A stretch of 64,000 nucleotides of DNA from Bradyrhizobium sp. Y36 (GCF_002531575.1 NZ_NWTI01000014.1:1-64000); one strand, 5' to 3'. Positions 1-8,472 are shown, numbered from the stretch's first letter. Numbers and translations: made by a program. The notes: generated by a model not told the origin, from the sequence alone.

Positions 1-55
1 GAAACTTCCTCGCAGCCGTTCTGCTCGCCGCCACCCGTCTATGGGCTAGGTTTGA

Positions 56-118
56 GTCCACTACCTAGTCCGGGATGATCAACAGCCGCGTGTTCGCCTC
101 GGCGATCGCCTCGTCCTG
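56..118 (-). pseudogene. Fragment of an LLM oxidoreductase 3' part
   Basis: Read on the minus strand, 118 to 65 encodes QDEAIAEANTRLLIIPD followed by TAG. The intact LLM oxidoreductase downstream has QDEAIAEADTLLLTIPNQ at 823 to 770, so the two 54-base stretches align without gaps and differ at about eight bases. The glutamine codon CAG of the intact gene is TAG here, and homology then fades within a few codons. No open frame surrounds it. I read it as the decayed remnant of a second LLM gene or of a partial duplication. Confidence 0.6.
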
Positions 119-133
119 GCGAAGCGCCTCAGA

Positions 134-595
134 TCATACCTTGCCGCATGAGCTGGTGCTCTGATGCAAGCTGGCGACGTCTGCACGGCCCTGGCTTTCG
201 GTGACCTGAATCAATGTGATGGCACCGGGCGTGATGATTCCCATCTGCGGTTGGGCGGAGAGGTAGGTGGTGCTGCCGGCGCGCAGATCGACGCTCACCT
301 TTTCGCTTCCCTGCCCGAACAGATTGCTGCTCAGTGGAAGATTGTTGACCGCAACCTCGTGGCGGCCCGGAGGCAGGTCGCAGGCCAGGAAACCCGCAGC
401 CTGACTGCCTCCAACGGAGCGTCCGTCGACCGAATAGTTTGGCTGGATTGCGAAACCCAGGGCGGATGAGCGATAGACCACCAGCCGCGCGGTATTTGCC
501 TTGACGTTATCTGTCAGAGCCGTGCTGCCCATCGGCCCTGACGCACACCCCGCAAGCAAGAAAGCCGCAACGACGATCCCCGGACGCAAGCCCAT
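134..595 (-). CDS. Small lipoprotein, DUF2846-like
   Basis: This is a 153-residue exported lipoprotein of unknown role. The chosen start (ATG at 595) follows AGGGGG by six bases and gives a short signal peptide ending in the lipobox LLAGC, with Cys17 as the lipidated residue. The frame is open further upstream (to 661), but those starts would put the signal peptide too far inside. The mature part is a small beta-rich domain of the DUF2846 type, with a Pro-Gly-Arg-His-Glu turn near residue 76. It sits between an LLM gene and an LLM gene fragment on the same strand. The function cannot be told from sequence. Confidence 0.75.
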   Translation of the reverse strand: MGLRPGIVVAAFLLAGCASGPMGSTALTDNVKANTARLVVYRSSALGFAIQPNYSVDGRSVGGSQAAGFLACDLPPGRHEVAVNNLPLSSNLFGQGSEKVSVDLRAGSTTYLSAQPQMGIITPGAITLIQVTESQGRADVASLHQSTSSCGKV

Positions 596-694
596 TCCAA
601 CCCCCTGATTCATTCCAACAGTCCCCGAGGGATCTTTGGCGAGGGTGGTGCGCGAAGTCAATCGCGACTTCTGGTCGTGCCGCTCCAGCTCATG

Positions 695-1726
695 TCACCG
701 CCATCCCAATGCCGGCGCGACGTGCTTCAGGATCGCCTCGATCGCATGCGCGCAGTAGTCGACGCCGAGCTGGTTCGGAATGGTCAACAGCAGCGTATCC
801 GCCTCGGCAATCGCCTCGTCCTGCTTGAGCTGCTCGATCAGCACGTCGGGTTCGGCGGCATAAGAGCGGCCGAAGATGGCCCGGGTCTGCGGGTCGATGA
901 AGCCGATCTGGTCCGAGCCGCCGCGCTCTCCGCCGAAATAGGCGCGGTCGCGATCGTTCATCAGCGCGAAGATGCTGCGGCTGACGGACACGCGGGGTTC
1001 GCGGCTGTGACCGGCCTCCTTCCACGCCGCCCGATAGGCCCGGATCTGCGCGGCCTGCTGCACGTGAAAAGCTTCGCCGGTCTCGTCGTTCTTCAGCGTC
1101 GAGCTCTGCAGGTTCATGCCGAGCTTTGCCGCCCACTCGGCAGTGGCATTCGAGCCCGCGCCCCACCAGATCCGCTCGCGCAGGCCTTGCGCATGCGGCT
1201 CGATGCGCAAGAGGCCCGGCGGATTTGGAAACATCGGCTGCGGGTTGGGCTCGGCAAAACCTTCGCCGCGCAAGAGGTCGAGGAAGACCTCGGCGTGACG
1301 TCGGCCCATGTCGGCATCGCTTGCGCCCTCCGCGGGGCGATAGCCGAAATAGCGCCAGCCATCGATCACCTGCTCCGGCGAGCCGCGGCTGATGCCGAGC
1401 TGCAGCCGGCCGCCGGCGATGAGGTCGGCGGATCCTGCGTCCTCCACCATGTAGAGCGGGTTCTCGTAACGCATGTCGATCACGGCCGTGCCGATCTCGA
1501 TCGTGCTTGTTTTCGCGCCGACGGCGGCGAGCAGCGGAAATGGCGAAGCCAGCTGCCGCGCGAAATGGTGCACGCGGAAATAGGCGCCGTCCGCCCCGAG
1601 TTGCTCGGCCGCGACCGCCAGCTCGATCGATTGCAGCAGCGTGTCCGAAGCCGAGCGGGTCTGCGATTGCGACGAGGGCGTCCAGTGTCCGAAGGACAGG
1701 AATCCGATTTTTTTCATGGGCGTCAT
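695..1726 (-). CDS. LLM-class flavin-dependent oxidoreductase
   Basis: A 343-residue protein of the bacterial luciferase-like monooxygenase superfamily, a TIM barrel that uses reduced FMN supplied by a separate reductase. It opens with the typical first strand (KKIGFLSFGHW), has GADGAYFRVHHFA near residues 44-56, and carries the family stretch GGRLQLGISRGSPE near 106-119. The length is normal for the family. The start could be M1 or the fourth-residue Met. It is transcribed away from the LysR gene behind it (gap about 21 bases), so the two may share a transcript. The substrate is not predictable; members oxidise ketones, sulfonates or aldehydes. Confidence 0.88.
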   Translation of the reverse strand: MTPMKKIGFLSFGHWTPSSQSQTRSASDTLLQSIELAVAAEQLGADGAYFRVHHFARQLASPFPLLAAVGAKTSTIEIGTAVIDMRYENPLYMVEDAGSADLIAGGRLQLGISRGSPEQVIDGWRYFGYRPAEGASDADMGRRHAEVFLDLLRGEGFAEPNPQPMFPNPPGLLRIEPHAQGLRERIWWGAGSNATAEWAAKLGMNLQSSTLKNDETGEAFHVQQAAQIRAYRAAWKEAGHSREPRVSVSRSIFALMNDRDRAYFGGERGGSDQIGFIDPQTRAIFGRSYAAEPDVLIEQLKQDEAIAEADTLLLTIPNQLGVDYCAHAIEAILKHVAPALGWR

Positions 1727-1747
1727 TTAATGACGGCAGAGGCGGCG

Positions 1748-2677
1748 TCAACCGCCTGAGTCGGGGGGCGAGCCATGCGGGGAAGCAGGAGAAAAATGGT
1801 CGGCGCGCGCGACCAGCAAATCCAGGAAGCTGCGCGCCCGCAGCGACATCCACTGCGTCTCCGGGTAGACCGCATGCAGCGGCAATGCGGCGATGCTGTA
1901 ATCCGGCAGCACATGTTCGAGCTCGCCGCTGCGGAGGCCGTCCGCGGCATTCCATTCCGGCAGGATGGCGATGCCGAGATGATGCATCGTGGCCTCCTGC
2001 ATCGCATCGGCATCGTCGACGTGAATGGGCCCGTTGATCGAGGCAACGTGCCTTCCATGCTCGGATTCGAAGGCCCATTGCTGTGCCGGCGACATCCGGG
2101 AATAGACGATGCATTGATGCGCGCCGAGATCGTCCGGCGTGCGCGGCAGCGGCCGGCCGTGCAGATAGGTCGGTGTCGCCACGAGATAGCGCTGTACGGT
2201 GCCGAGCCGGCGGGCGACCAGCGTGCTCGCCTCCAGATGTCCGATCCGCAGCGCCAGCTCGATGCCTTCCTCGACCAGGTTGACGAAGCGCTCGCTGAAG
2301 CGGATGTCGACGCGCACTTCCGGATAGTGCCGCACATAGTCGGCGATGACAGGCATCATGTAGCGCCGTCCGAACGACGACGGCACGCCGATCCGAAGCG
2401 TACCGCTCGGACGGGGCGCGGCCTGCTCGATGCTCGAGCGCGCCATGTCGAAACTGTCGAGGATCTGCCGCGCGAGATCGTAGATGCGATGCGCTTCCGC
2501 GGTCGGCTTCAGCGTGCGCGTCGTGCGCGAGAACAGCTGCGTGCCGAACTCGCTCTCCAGCATCGCGATGCGCTTGCTGATCGCGGGCTGGCCGAGGCCG
2601 AGCTCCTTGGCCGCCGCCGAGAAGCTGCCGCCCTCGAGGGTGCGAACGAACGCGCGCAAACAATCGATCCGGTCCAT
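1748..2677 (-). CDS. LysR-family transcriptional regulator
   Basis: A 309-residue LysR regulator. The N-terminal winged helix spans about residues 1-60 (FVRTLEGGSFSAAAKELGLGQ, then PAISKRIAMLE) and is followed by the two-lobed inducer-binding domain from about residue 90. The ATG lies seven bases after an AGGA ribosome site. A consensus-like promoter (TTGTCC, 18 bases, TATAAT) reads into it on the minus strand. The gene diverges from the flavin monooxygenase pair to the right, the usual LysR layout, so that pair is its likely target along with the LLM gene downstream. Confidence 0.92.
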   Translation of the reverse strand: MDRIDCLRAFVRTLEGGSFSAAAKELGLGQPAISKRIAMLESEFGTQLFSRTTRTLKPTAEAHRIYDLARQILDSFDMARSSIEQAAPRPSGTLRIGVPSSFGRRYMMPVIADYVRHYPEVRVDIRFSERFVNLVEEGIELALRIGHLEASTLVARRLGTVQRYLVATPTYLHGRPLPRTPDDLGAHQCIVYSRMSPAQQWAFESEHGRHVASINGPIHVDDADAMQEATMHHLGIAILPEWNAADGLRSGELEHVLPDYSIAALPLHAVYPETQWMSLRARSFLDLLVARADHFSPASPHGSPPDSGG

Positions 2678-2692
2678 AATTCATTCCTGATC

Positions 2693-2718
2693 GGAATAAA
2701 TTATATCCCATTTATTCC
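2693..2718. promoter_or_regulatory. 9-8-9 inverted repeat, candidate LysR box
   Basis: GGAATAAAT and ATTTATTCC form a perfect 9-base inverted repeat with an 8-base spacer in the gap between the divergent LysR gene and the monooxygenase gene. The LysR -10 element (TATAAT, minus strand, 2705-2700) lies inside the spacer, so binding would repress lysR while being placed to act on the divergent genes. The strong A+T content stands out from the surroundings. The operator role is inferred from position and symmetry. Confidence 0.7.
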
Positions 2719-2781
2719 GTAGTGGACAAGGCGGCAGATCGTTACGCTCCCTCAAAACGAGCAATCAGGGGAGGAGACCAC

Positions 2782-4032
2782 GTGGCACGCAACGTCGGAA
2801 TCGTCGGCGCCGGGATCGCCGGCCTGCATCTCGCGCTTTACCTGCAGAAGCATGGTGTGGACGCCACTGTCATCACCGACCGGCCGCCCGAGGATTATCG
2901 CGATATCCGGCTGCTCAACACGGTGGCGCATCACCACGTGACGCTCGCGCGCGAGGACTATCTCGGCGTCAATCACTGGACCGACCCGAAGGACCATTAT
3001 TACTACCACGACCACGTCTTCAATTTTCCGCAGCCGCTGAGCTTTCGCGGCGATTTCTCGAAACCGAGCCGCGCCGTCGACTACCGGATCTATCTGCCGG
3101 CATTGATGCAGGACTTCACCAACCGCGGCGGCAAGATCGAGTATCGCCGCATCGAGGAGCGCGACATCCGTCCGCTGGTCGCGCGGTTCGATCTCCTGGT
3201 GGTCTCGACCGGCAAGGGGCCGCTCGGCCAGCTCTTCACCTACCGTCCCGAGCACACGCCCTATTCGCAGCCGCAACGGCGGCTCTGCGTCGGGCTTTAC
3301 ACCGGCGTGCGGCAGCCCGATCCCATGAACGTCACGCTGTCGGTGTCGCCGGGACATGGCGAGATGATCGTGATCCCGACCATCACCTTCGGCGGCATCG
3401 CCAACGCGCTGCTGATGGAGAACGTGCCCGGCGGCGACATGGAGGAGCTGGCGACGCTCAGCTACGACGACAACCCGAAGCACTTCCTCAAGGTGCTGCT
3501 GGGCAAGCTGGAGAAACATCATCCGACCACCTACGACCGCATCGACACCGCGCGCTTCGACCTCGCGCAGCCGCAGGACCTGCTGCAAGGCGGCGTGGTC
3601 CCGACCGTGCGCAACACGGTGGTGGCGTTCGACGACGGCAAATGCGCCATCGCGCTCGGCGACGTCCACGCCATCGTCGATCCCATGATGGGGCAGGGCG
3701 CCAATGTCGCCTCCTATGCCGCCTTCGTGCTCGGCGAGGAGATCGTCAATGCCGACGCGCTCGATGCGCGCCTGTGCGAAAAGATCGACCTGAAGCGGCA
3801 GGACCGCGTGCTCGCGGCCTCGCGCTGGACCAATGTCATGCTGCAGCCGCCGAGCGAAGCGCTGGGCATGCTGATCGGCGCGATGAGCCAGAACCAGGCG
3901 CTCGCGAACGAGTTCACCGAGAACTTCAATTACCCTGATCGCCAATGGGATCGCATCTCGACGCCGCAGCGCATCCAGGCCTGGATCGAACGCATGTCGG
4001 CGCCGGCAGAGCCGGTCAGGGCGATCGCGTGA
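2782..4032 (+). CDS. StyA-like FAD monooxygenase (large component)
   Basis: A 416-residue flavoprotein of the styrene/indole monooxygenase A type, which epoxidises or hydroxylates aromatic substrates using FADH2 delivered by a partner. The dinucleotide-binding motif GIVGAGIAGLHLALYL starts at about residue 4, and the second FAD site is GDVHAIVDPMMGQGANVASY near 300. The GTG start at 2782 is preceded by GGGGAGGAG. The frame extends 20 codons upstream to an ATG at 2722, but that start would place non-conserved residues before the Rossmann strand and has no ribosome site. The reductase gene follows seven bases later. The natural substrate is unknown; indole or styrene are only the family precedents. 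Confidence 0.85.
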   Translation: MARNVGIVGAGIAGLHLALYLQKHGVDATVITDRPPEDYRDIRLLNTVAHHHVTLAREDYLGVNHWTDPKDHYYYHDHVFNFPQPLSFRGDFSKPSRAVDYRIYLPALMQDFTNRGGKIEYRRIEERDIRPLVARFDLLVVSTGKGPLGQLFTYRPEHTPYSQPQRRLCVGLYTGVRQPDPMNVTLSVSPGHGEMIVIPTITFGGIANALLMENVPGGDMEELATLSYDDNPKHFLKVLLGKLEKHHPTTYDRIDTARFDLAQPQDLLQGGVVPTVRNTVVAFDDGKCAIALGDVHAIVDPMMGQGANVASYAAFVLGEEIVNADALDARLCEKIDLKRQDRVLAASRWTNVMLQPPSEALGMLIGAMSQNQALANEFTENFNYPDRQWDRISTPQRIQAWIERMSAPAEPVRAIA

Positions 4033-4038
4033 GGTGTG

Positions 4039-4542
4039 ATGCGGGCCGTGAGTGAGATGCCGCGCGCCAATCCGGCCGCGTTCCGCGAAGCCGCCTCGCG
4101 CTTTGCGACCGGCGTCGCTGTGTTGACCGCGCTGGACGAGCACGGCCGCGTCTGCGGCATGACCGCCAACAGTTTCGTCACCGTCAGCCTGTCGCCGCCG
4201 ACCGTGCTGGTCTCCGTCATGCCCGGACGCATGCACCGCGCGATCACAGCGACGGGGCGCTACTGCGTCAACGTCCTGCCGGAGCACGGCCGCGACCTGT
4301 CACGGCACTTTGCGAGCCAGCCCAACAGCGGCGCGATGCCGGACTACGACATCGTCGACGGCCTGCCGCGCCTTCAGGGCTGCATCGCCTGGTTCGCCTG
4401 CGAGGTGACGCGCCATGTCGATGTCAGCGACCACACCCTGATCATCGCCGAAGTCTCAGGCTGCGACTACCGCGACACCACGCCGCTGGTGTTCTTCTCC
4501 AGCCGGTATCATCGCGGAGCGGGGGCGCCGGTGGATCGGTGA
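4039..4542 (+). CDS. Flavin reductase, StyB-like small component
   Basis: A 167-residue NAD(P)H:flavin oxidoreductase of the flavin-reductase-like (split-barrel) family. Family signatures are FREAASRFATGVAVLTA near the N-terminus, GMTANSFVTVSLSPPTVLVSV near residues 40-60 and the C-terminal PLVFFSSRYH. It would supply reduced flavin to the StyA-like enzyme encoded seven bases upstream. ATG at 4039 is preferred; an in-phase GTG at 4036 is also possible. Two-component flavin monooxygenases of this kind are soluble and need no metal. Confidence 0.88.
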   Translation: MRAVSEMPRANPAAFREAASRFATGVAVLTALDEHGRVCGMTANSFVTVSLSPPTVLVSVMPGRMHRAITATGRYCVNVLPEHGRDLSRHFASQPNSGAMPDYDIVDGLPRLQGCIAWFACEVTRHVDVSDHTLIIAEVSGCDYRDTTPLVFFSSRYHRGAGAPVDR

Positions 4543-4564
4543 GGGTGCGCCGTTTCGCGGTCGT

Positions 4565-4672
4565 TCAGGCGTAGGCCACCCAGCCGCGGAAGGCGAAGCC
4601 GGGTGTAGAACAGCGTCGGGTTCGAGAAACCGGCCTCGCGCAGGATCGTCTCGTCCTGCGCCGGCGCCAGAC
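4565..4672 (-). pseudogene. Copy of methyltransferase 3' end
   Basis: On the minus strand this stretch encodes LAPAQDETILREAGFSNPT and then, after one inserted G near 4601, GFAFRGWVAYA and a stop. The intact methyltransferase at 7304-7987 ends with the same residues. About 100 bases match at roughly nine in ten positions, including the terminal TGA. The upstream part of the gene is absent here. The two copies have the same orientation and flank the 2.6-kb segment holding the broken TPR gene and the lectin. It is a gene remnant, not an expressed protein. Confidence 0.8.
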
Positions 4673-4714
4673 TAGGGAAGAAGGCGGTGAAGTCGACCTT
4701 GGCCGGAGTGCCCG

Positions 4715-6277
4715 TCATCCTTCGGGCACGCCAGCCAAGCGAAAGCCCTCACAAGCGCGTTCGCGCCCAGCAAGGTATGTGGGGTTGTCGCTTTGTTTAG
4801 CGGCGACGAATCGACGGATGGTGAACCCCGGGTGGAGCGCCAGTCCCGTACTTGCGGCAGTCCGCGCCTCTTCCAGCGCGCCAGTCAGGCCCAACGCTGC
4901 GGCCAGCGTCAAATGAGCCAGAGGAAAGTTGCGGTTCGCCTCGGTGCTTCGTCGTAACCAACCGACGGCCTCCATGTCCGAACCAAGGAGCAGCTTGGCA
5001 ACGCCCACGATACAGGCCCACTGGTAGGTTTCAACGTCGCGAGGGGACAGACGCAAAGCCTCGCGTATATGACCTTCAGTCTCGGCAGCGCGCCCCATAT
5101 AGAATTTGGCGCAGCCGAGGGCAGCATGGGCGTTGGCAGCATTCGGATTCAGTACCAACGCATGCTCTAGGTCACGGACGGCTTGCGCGGCCCGATTCGT
5201 AAAGATCTGGACCCAACCTCGAGCCAAGTGGGCCATCGCACGGTTAGACGTGATGGACAATGCCTTGTTCGCCATCGCCTCGGCCGCTGCCAGCCGCGCA
5301 GGCCCATCATCCGTCGTAAAACTGTTTGCAATTATCGTATCAACATTTGCCAGGCCAATCATTGAGTCGATGTTGCCGGGGTCAAACTCCAGGGCGCGTT
5401 CGAAGAAGCTGCGCGCTTGCGTCACGCATTCAAGGCTAAATCCCTTCAGCAGCCAGGCCCGGCCCTGGAAGTACAAGTCCATCGCATCAGGGTGCGGCGT
5501 GCGCTGGGCTCGTCGCGCCTCAGCTTCGACGAGCTGCGTACCCAAGGTATTGGCGAGCCTCGATACGAGTTCGTCCTGCATGTCGAACAGGCCCGCGACA
5601 GGCCTCTCAAAGCGCTCCGCCCAAAGATGCTGGCCGCTCGCGGCATCGACCAACTGCGCGTTAATCCGGAGTCGCTTCCCGCTGCGTTGCACCGAGCCTT
5701 CGAGCACTTAGCGAATGTTTAATTCCCGCCCGACCTGCCGTACATCGATCGCTCTACCCTTGTATGAGTACGCGCTATTCCGTGCGATGACGAACGACCC
5801 ACTGATGCGCGACAGGTCCGTCGTCAAGCTCTCGGTAACACCATCCACAAAATAGTCCTGCTCAGGATCGCCGCCCAGGTTCGCGAAGGGTAGCACGACG
5901 ATGGATAAGCGTGGCGGCGTGTCGACGGTTCGCTCGACCGGGCCAACGACCTCGTGTGGTGACGCACGGACTTCCCGCACGGCACCAACAAAGCGGAAGC
6001 CCTTGCGAGGCAGTGTCTTGATCAGTCGCTGTTTTTCCCCTGTGTCGCCGATTGCGTTGCGTGCCGCATTCAGACGGGTAGTAAGCGCAGCATCCGAGAC
6101 GATGCGTCCGCTCCAAACGGTATCAATCAGTTCGTCTTTATTGACGACGCGCTCCCTGTGGCGGATCAGGTAGTCGAGCAGGTCAAATGCCTGCGGCGCG
6201 ATGGTGACCACGTCAGCTTCGCGACGCAGTTCGCGCCGGTCCGTGTCAAATGTGTACTCATCGAAGAGATAGCGCAA
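4715..6277 (-). pseudogene. Winged-helix/TPR regulator split by one stop codon
   Basis: The gene encodes an OmpR/CadC-type winged helix (YTFDTDRRELRR, APQAFDLLDYLIRH, TRLNAARNAIGD) at about residues 1-100, then the FLPF-like segment VVLPFANLGGDPEQDYFVDG, and a C-terminal TPR array. The frame is interrupted at 5710-5708 by TAA exactly where relatives have tyrosine in R-Y-V-L-E-G-S; before it reads GRELNIR and after it VLEGSVQRSGKR, with no frame change. A single base change (TAT or TAC to TAA) explains it. The TTG start at 6277 matches the family N-terminus (RYLFDEY). A GTG directly after the stop could restart a free TPR protein, but an inactive gene is more likely. Confidence 0.85.
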
Positions 6278-6662
6278 ACTGCCATTCCTTCTCGGGGGTC
6301 GCCTTGGTAGCCCCGATGGCACGAAGAATAAGCCTTCAGTAAGAAAAATGTAAGCCAGCAGTTAAGCCCGCCGGCGCATCTTGCGGCAACTTCGTCTGGT
6401 GAACAGTCCGGACAGGACGCGCCGCAACGAGCACGATTTATGGGACCGCCCGGCCGGAACTCGCAACGGAAAGGCGGCAGGCCGTCTACCGCGCTCTCGA
6501 AGCATCTTGGAGTTCAGTTCAGGACCGGCGCACACGCGGGAGGTTGCGAACCCCATTGTGCCACCTGCGAAGTCGGACACGTCCTTGGTTCTACTTGATC
6601 GCAATCGCGTGAAATCGATCGCGTAACTGCGATCGCTCGCCACAAGAATTCAGAGGTGTCAA
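6278..6662. other. Intergenic stretch without a supported gene
   Basis: Open frames exist on both strands here (6381-6626 plus, 6362-6643 minus) but they mirror each other, show no domain, signal peptide or ribosome site, and are not convincing. The region should contain the promoter of the minus-strand regulator and that of the lectin gene; I see no clear -35/-10 pair. An AGAGGTG six bases before 6663 is the lectin ribosome site. Confidence 0.5.
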
Positions 6663-7151
6663 ATGCAAAGATTTCTTATCGGCAGCGCCCTGGTAGCATG
6701 CATGCTTTCTGCAGCCGGCTTCACTCCGCCTCGCAAGCCCCATGCCGAAATTGTGTCGGTCAACAGCGAGAAATGCCTGGACGTGAACGAAGCATCGCAG
6801 GAGAACAAAGCCCGCATCATCCAATTCGGATGCCACGGCGGCCTCAATCAACAATGGGGTTTCCAAGAGGTGCGCCCCGGCCTTTGGCGTATTGTCGCGG
6901 CTCACAGCGGTCTATGCCTGGACGTGAACCAAGCATCGCAGGACAACAGGGCACACCTCATTCAGTTCGAATGTCGCGATACGCCGAACCAGCTGTTCTT
7001 TGTCGACGACGTTGATGTCGGTCGAGTGAGGATCAAACCGTCACACACGCAGAAATGTCTCGATATCGAAGGTGGATCGGTCGCCGACAAGGCGCAACTC
7101 ATTCAATTCGACTGTCGAGAACAGACGAACCAGAAGTTCGTCGTGAGGTAG
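6663..7151 (+). CDS. Secreted ricin-type beta-trefoil lectin
   Basis: A 162-residue protein with a signal peptide (MQRFLIGSALVACMLSAAG) followed by one complete beta-trefoil made of three repeats of about 42 residues. Each repeat carries a CLDV/CLDI strand, an Asn/Asp-rich turn, a second cysteine after an IIQF/LIQF strand, and a Gln-x-Trp-like end (NQQWGF, NQLFFV, NQKFVV). Only the first repeat keeps the Trp of the QxW motif. The paired cysteines fit one disulfide per repeat. Such domains bind galactose or xylan-type sugars outside the cell. It is a stand-alone lectin with no attached enzyme, inside a segment flanked by duplicated gene ends. Confidence 0.85.
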   Translation: MQRFLIGSALVACMLSAAGFTPPRKPHAEIVSVNSEKCLDVNEASQENKARIIQFGCHGGLNQQWGFQEVRPGLWRIVAAHSGLCLDVNQASQDNRAHLIQFECRDTPNQLFFVDDVDVGRVRIKPSHTQKCLDIEGGSVADKAQLIQFDCREQTNQKFVVR

Positions 7152-7303
7152 CTGTTCGCGAGTGCAGCGATCCTCTTCGCGCTGGCAAAAGGCTTGAGAA
7201 GGCACGAAAGTGCGTTGCTTGACTAACCTTCTACAATACGGTCCATCGTGGACGCGTGAGGTATCGAAGCGGTCGACACGATAATGCTAGACCACCTGAC
7301 ACC

Positions 7304-7987
7304 TCACGCATACGCCACCCAACCGCGGAAGGCGAAGCCGGTGTAGAACAGCGTCGGCTCGGAGAAGCCGGCCTCGCGCAGGATCGTCTCGTCCTGGGCG
7401 GGCGCCAGAATCTGCAGATGGTTGCTGACGGCATCCCGCGCGGCCGCCGCTTGCTCGGGTTCGACGCCGGAGGCGGCCAGGAACGCGGAGTACCGCGCCA
7501 GCCACAGCGGACGTTCCTTCGCTCCATCGGGCGCGCTGAGATGCGCGACCACGAACGGTGCGCGCGGTTTGAGCCGGCGGCGGACCTCCGAGGCGATCCG
7601 GCGCCGCTCGGCGACATCGACGAAGTGCAGGGTCAGGAGGCAGGTGGCGCCGTCGAACGGTCCCTGCGGGGCGTCATCGACATAGCCTTGATGAAAGCGC
7701 GCGCGTGGTGCGAGCTCTCCCAGGGTCTGCCCGGCCAGCGCCAGCATCTCTGCGGACGGATCGACGCCGTCGAAGCGCCAGCCGGGATGTGCCTGCGCAA
7801 AAGCCCTGAGCTCCAGGCCGCCGCCGGCGCCGAGGACAAGCACCTGCCCATCACCGGGAACGCTTTCGGCCAGCAGAATCGCCGCCATGGATTGCATGGC
7901 CTCATAGCCCGGCACGAAGCGCCGCGGCCCCTCGGTGTATCGCGCCACGAATTGTGGATCCGAGAATGCGGCCTGAATGTCGGTCAT
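7304..7987 (-). CDS. Class I SAM-dependent methyltransferase
   Basis: A 227-residue methyltransferase with motif I VLVLGAGGGLELRAFA near residues 49-64, an acidic residue after the second strand (FDGVDPSAEML) and TCLLTLHFVDV as motif IV/post. The ATG at 7987 follows AGGGA by eight bases; an upstream in-phase Met (8017) overlaps the rrf2 gene. The substrate is unknown. It lies directly downstream of the Rrf2 regulator on the same strand, with a 26-base gap from the chosen start, and probably shares its transcript. A partial copy of its 3' end lies at 4565-4672. Confidence 0.86.
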   Translation of the reverse strand: MTDIQAAFSDPQFVARYTEGPRRFVPGYEAMQSMAAILLAESVPGDGQVLVLGAGGGLELRAFAQAHPGWRFDGVDPSAEMLALAGQTLGELAPRARFHQGYVDDAPQGPFDGATCLLTLHFVDVAERRRIASEVRRRLKPRAPFVVAHLSAPDGAKERPLWLARYSAFLAASGVEPEQAAAARDAVSNHLQILAPAQDETILREAGFSEPTLFYTGFAFRGWVAYA

Positions 7988-8013
7988 GACGTTGTCCCTG
8001 GGAATGCAGCCGT

Positions 8014-8472
8014 TCACGCGCCATGCGCGCCGATGTCGTGGATCTTTCGAGACCCGAGCCGCTTGCGCAGATCGTCGCTCAGCATCGCCAGCGTCACCTC
8101 GCCGAGGCGCGACAGCAGCAAGGCCTCGGCGTCGGCAAAGGCCTGACCGAGCGCGGCATTGACGGCCTGCTCGACGAGACAGCCCGGCGCCTCGGTCCGG
8201 TTGCCCATCGCCAATAGCGACGGGCTGCCGAGCGCGGCATAGACGTCGCGCAGCGTCACCTTCGACAGGTCGCAGGAAAGCTTCCAGCCGCCGCCATGCC
8301 CCTTCTCGGAGTGGACGTAACCGAGCTCGCGCAGCCCCGCCATGATGCGCCGGATCACCACGGGGTTGGTGTCCATGGCTTTCGCCAGAGTCTCGGATGT
8401 GAACGGCCCGGGCTGCTGCGCCATGTGTAGAAGGACGTGCAGCACGCCGGACAATCGGCTGTCTCGTTTCAT
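8014..8472 (-). CDS. Rrf2-family transcriptional regulator
   Basis: A 152-residue Rrf2/BadM-type regulator. The winged helix covers about residues 5-65 (VLHVLLHMAQQ, TSETLAKAMDTNPVVIRRIM, KGHGGGWKLS). Only one cysteine (in APGCLVEQ) lies where iron-sulfur members have three, so it probably lacks a cluster and may sense through that thiol or by ligand. The start codon sits inside a palindrome and has no Shine-Dalgarno sequence. It is co-oriented with the methyltransferase, its likely co-regulated partner. Confidence 0.88.
   Translation of the reverse strand: MKRDSRLSGVLHVLLHMAQQPGPFTSETLAKAMDTNPVVIRRIMAGLRELGYVHSEKGHGGGWKLSCDLSKVTLRDVYAALGSPSLLAMGNRTEAPGCLVEQAVNAALGQAFADAEALLLSRLGEVTLAMLSDDLRKRLGSRKIHDIGAHGA

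Noticed and set aside
690..2711. Very long minus-strand frame of 673 codons over the LLM and LysR genes
   Set aside because: It is an Arg-rich shadow frame created by GC bias; the LLM and LysR frames have clear family motifs.
2752..4287. Minus-strand frame of 511 codons opposite the StyA-like gene
   Set aside because: It lacks any recognisable domain, has His/Arg/Ala-rich composition, and lies opposite a well-supported gene.
6362..6643. Two overlapping open frames on opposite strands in the gap before the lectin gene
   Set aside because: They mirror each other, have no ribosome site, no domain and no signal or membrane pattern, so they look like chance frames.
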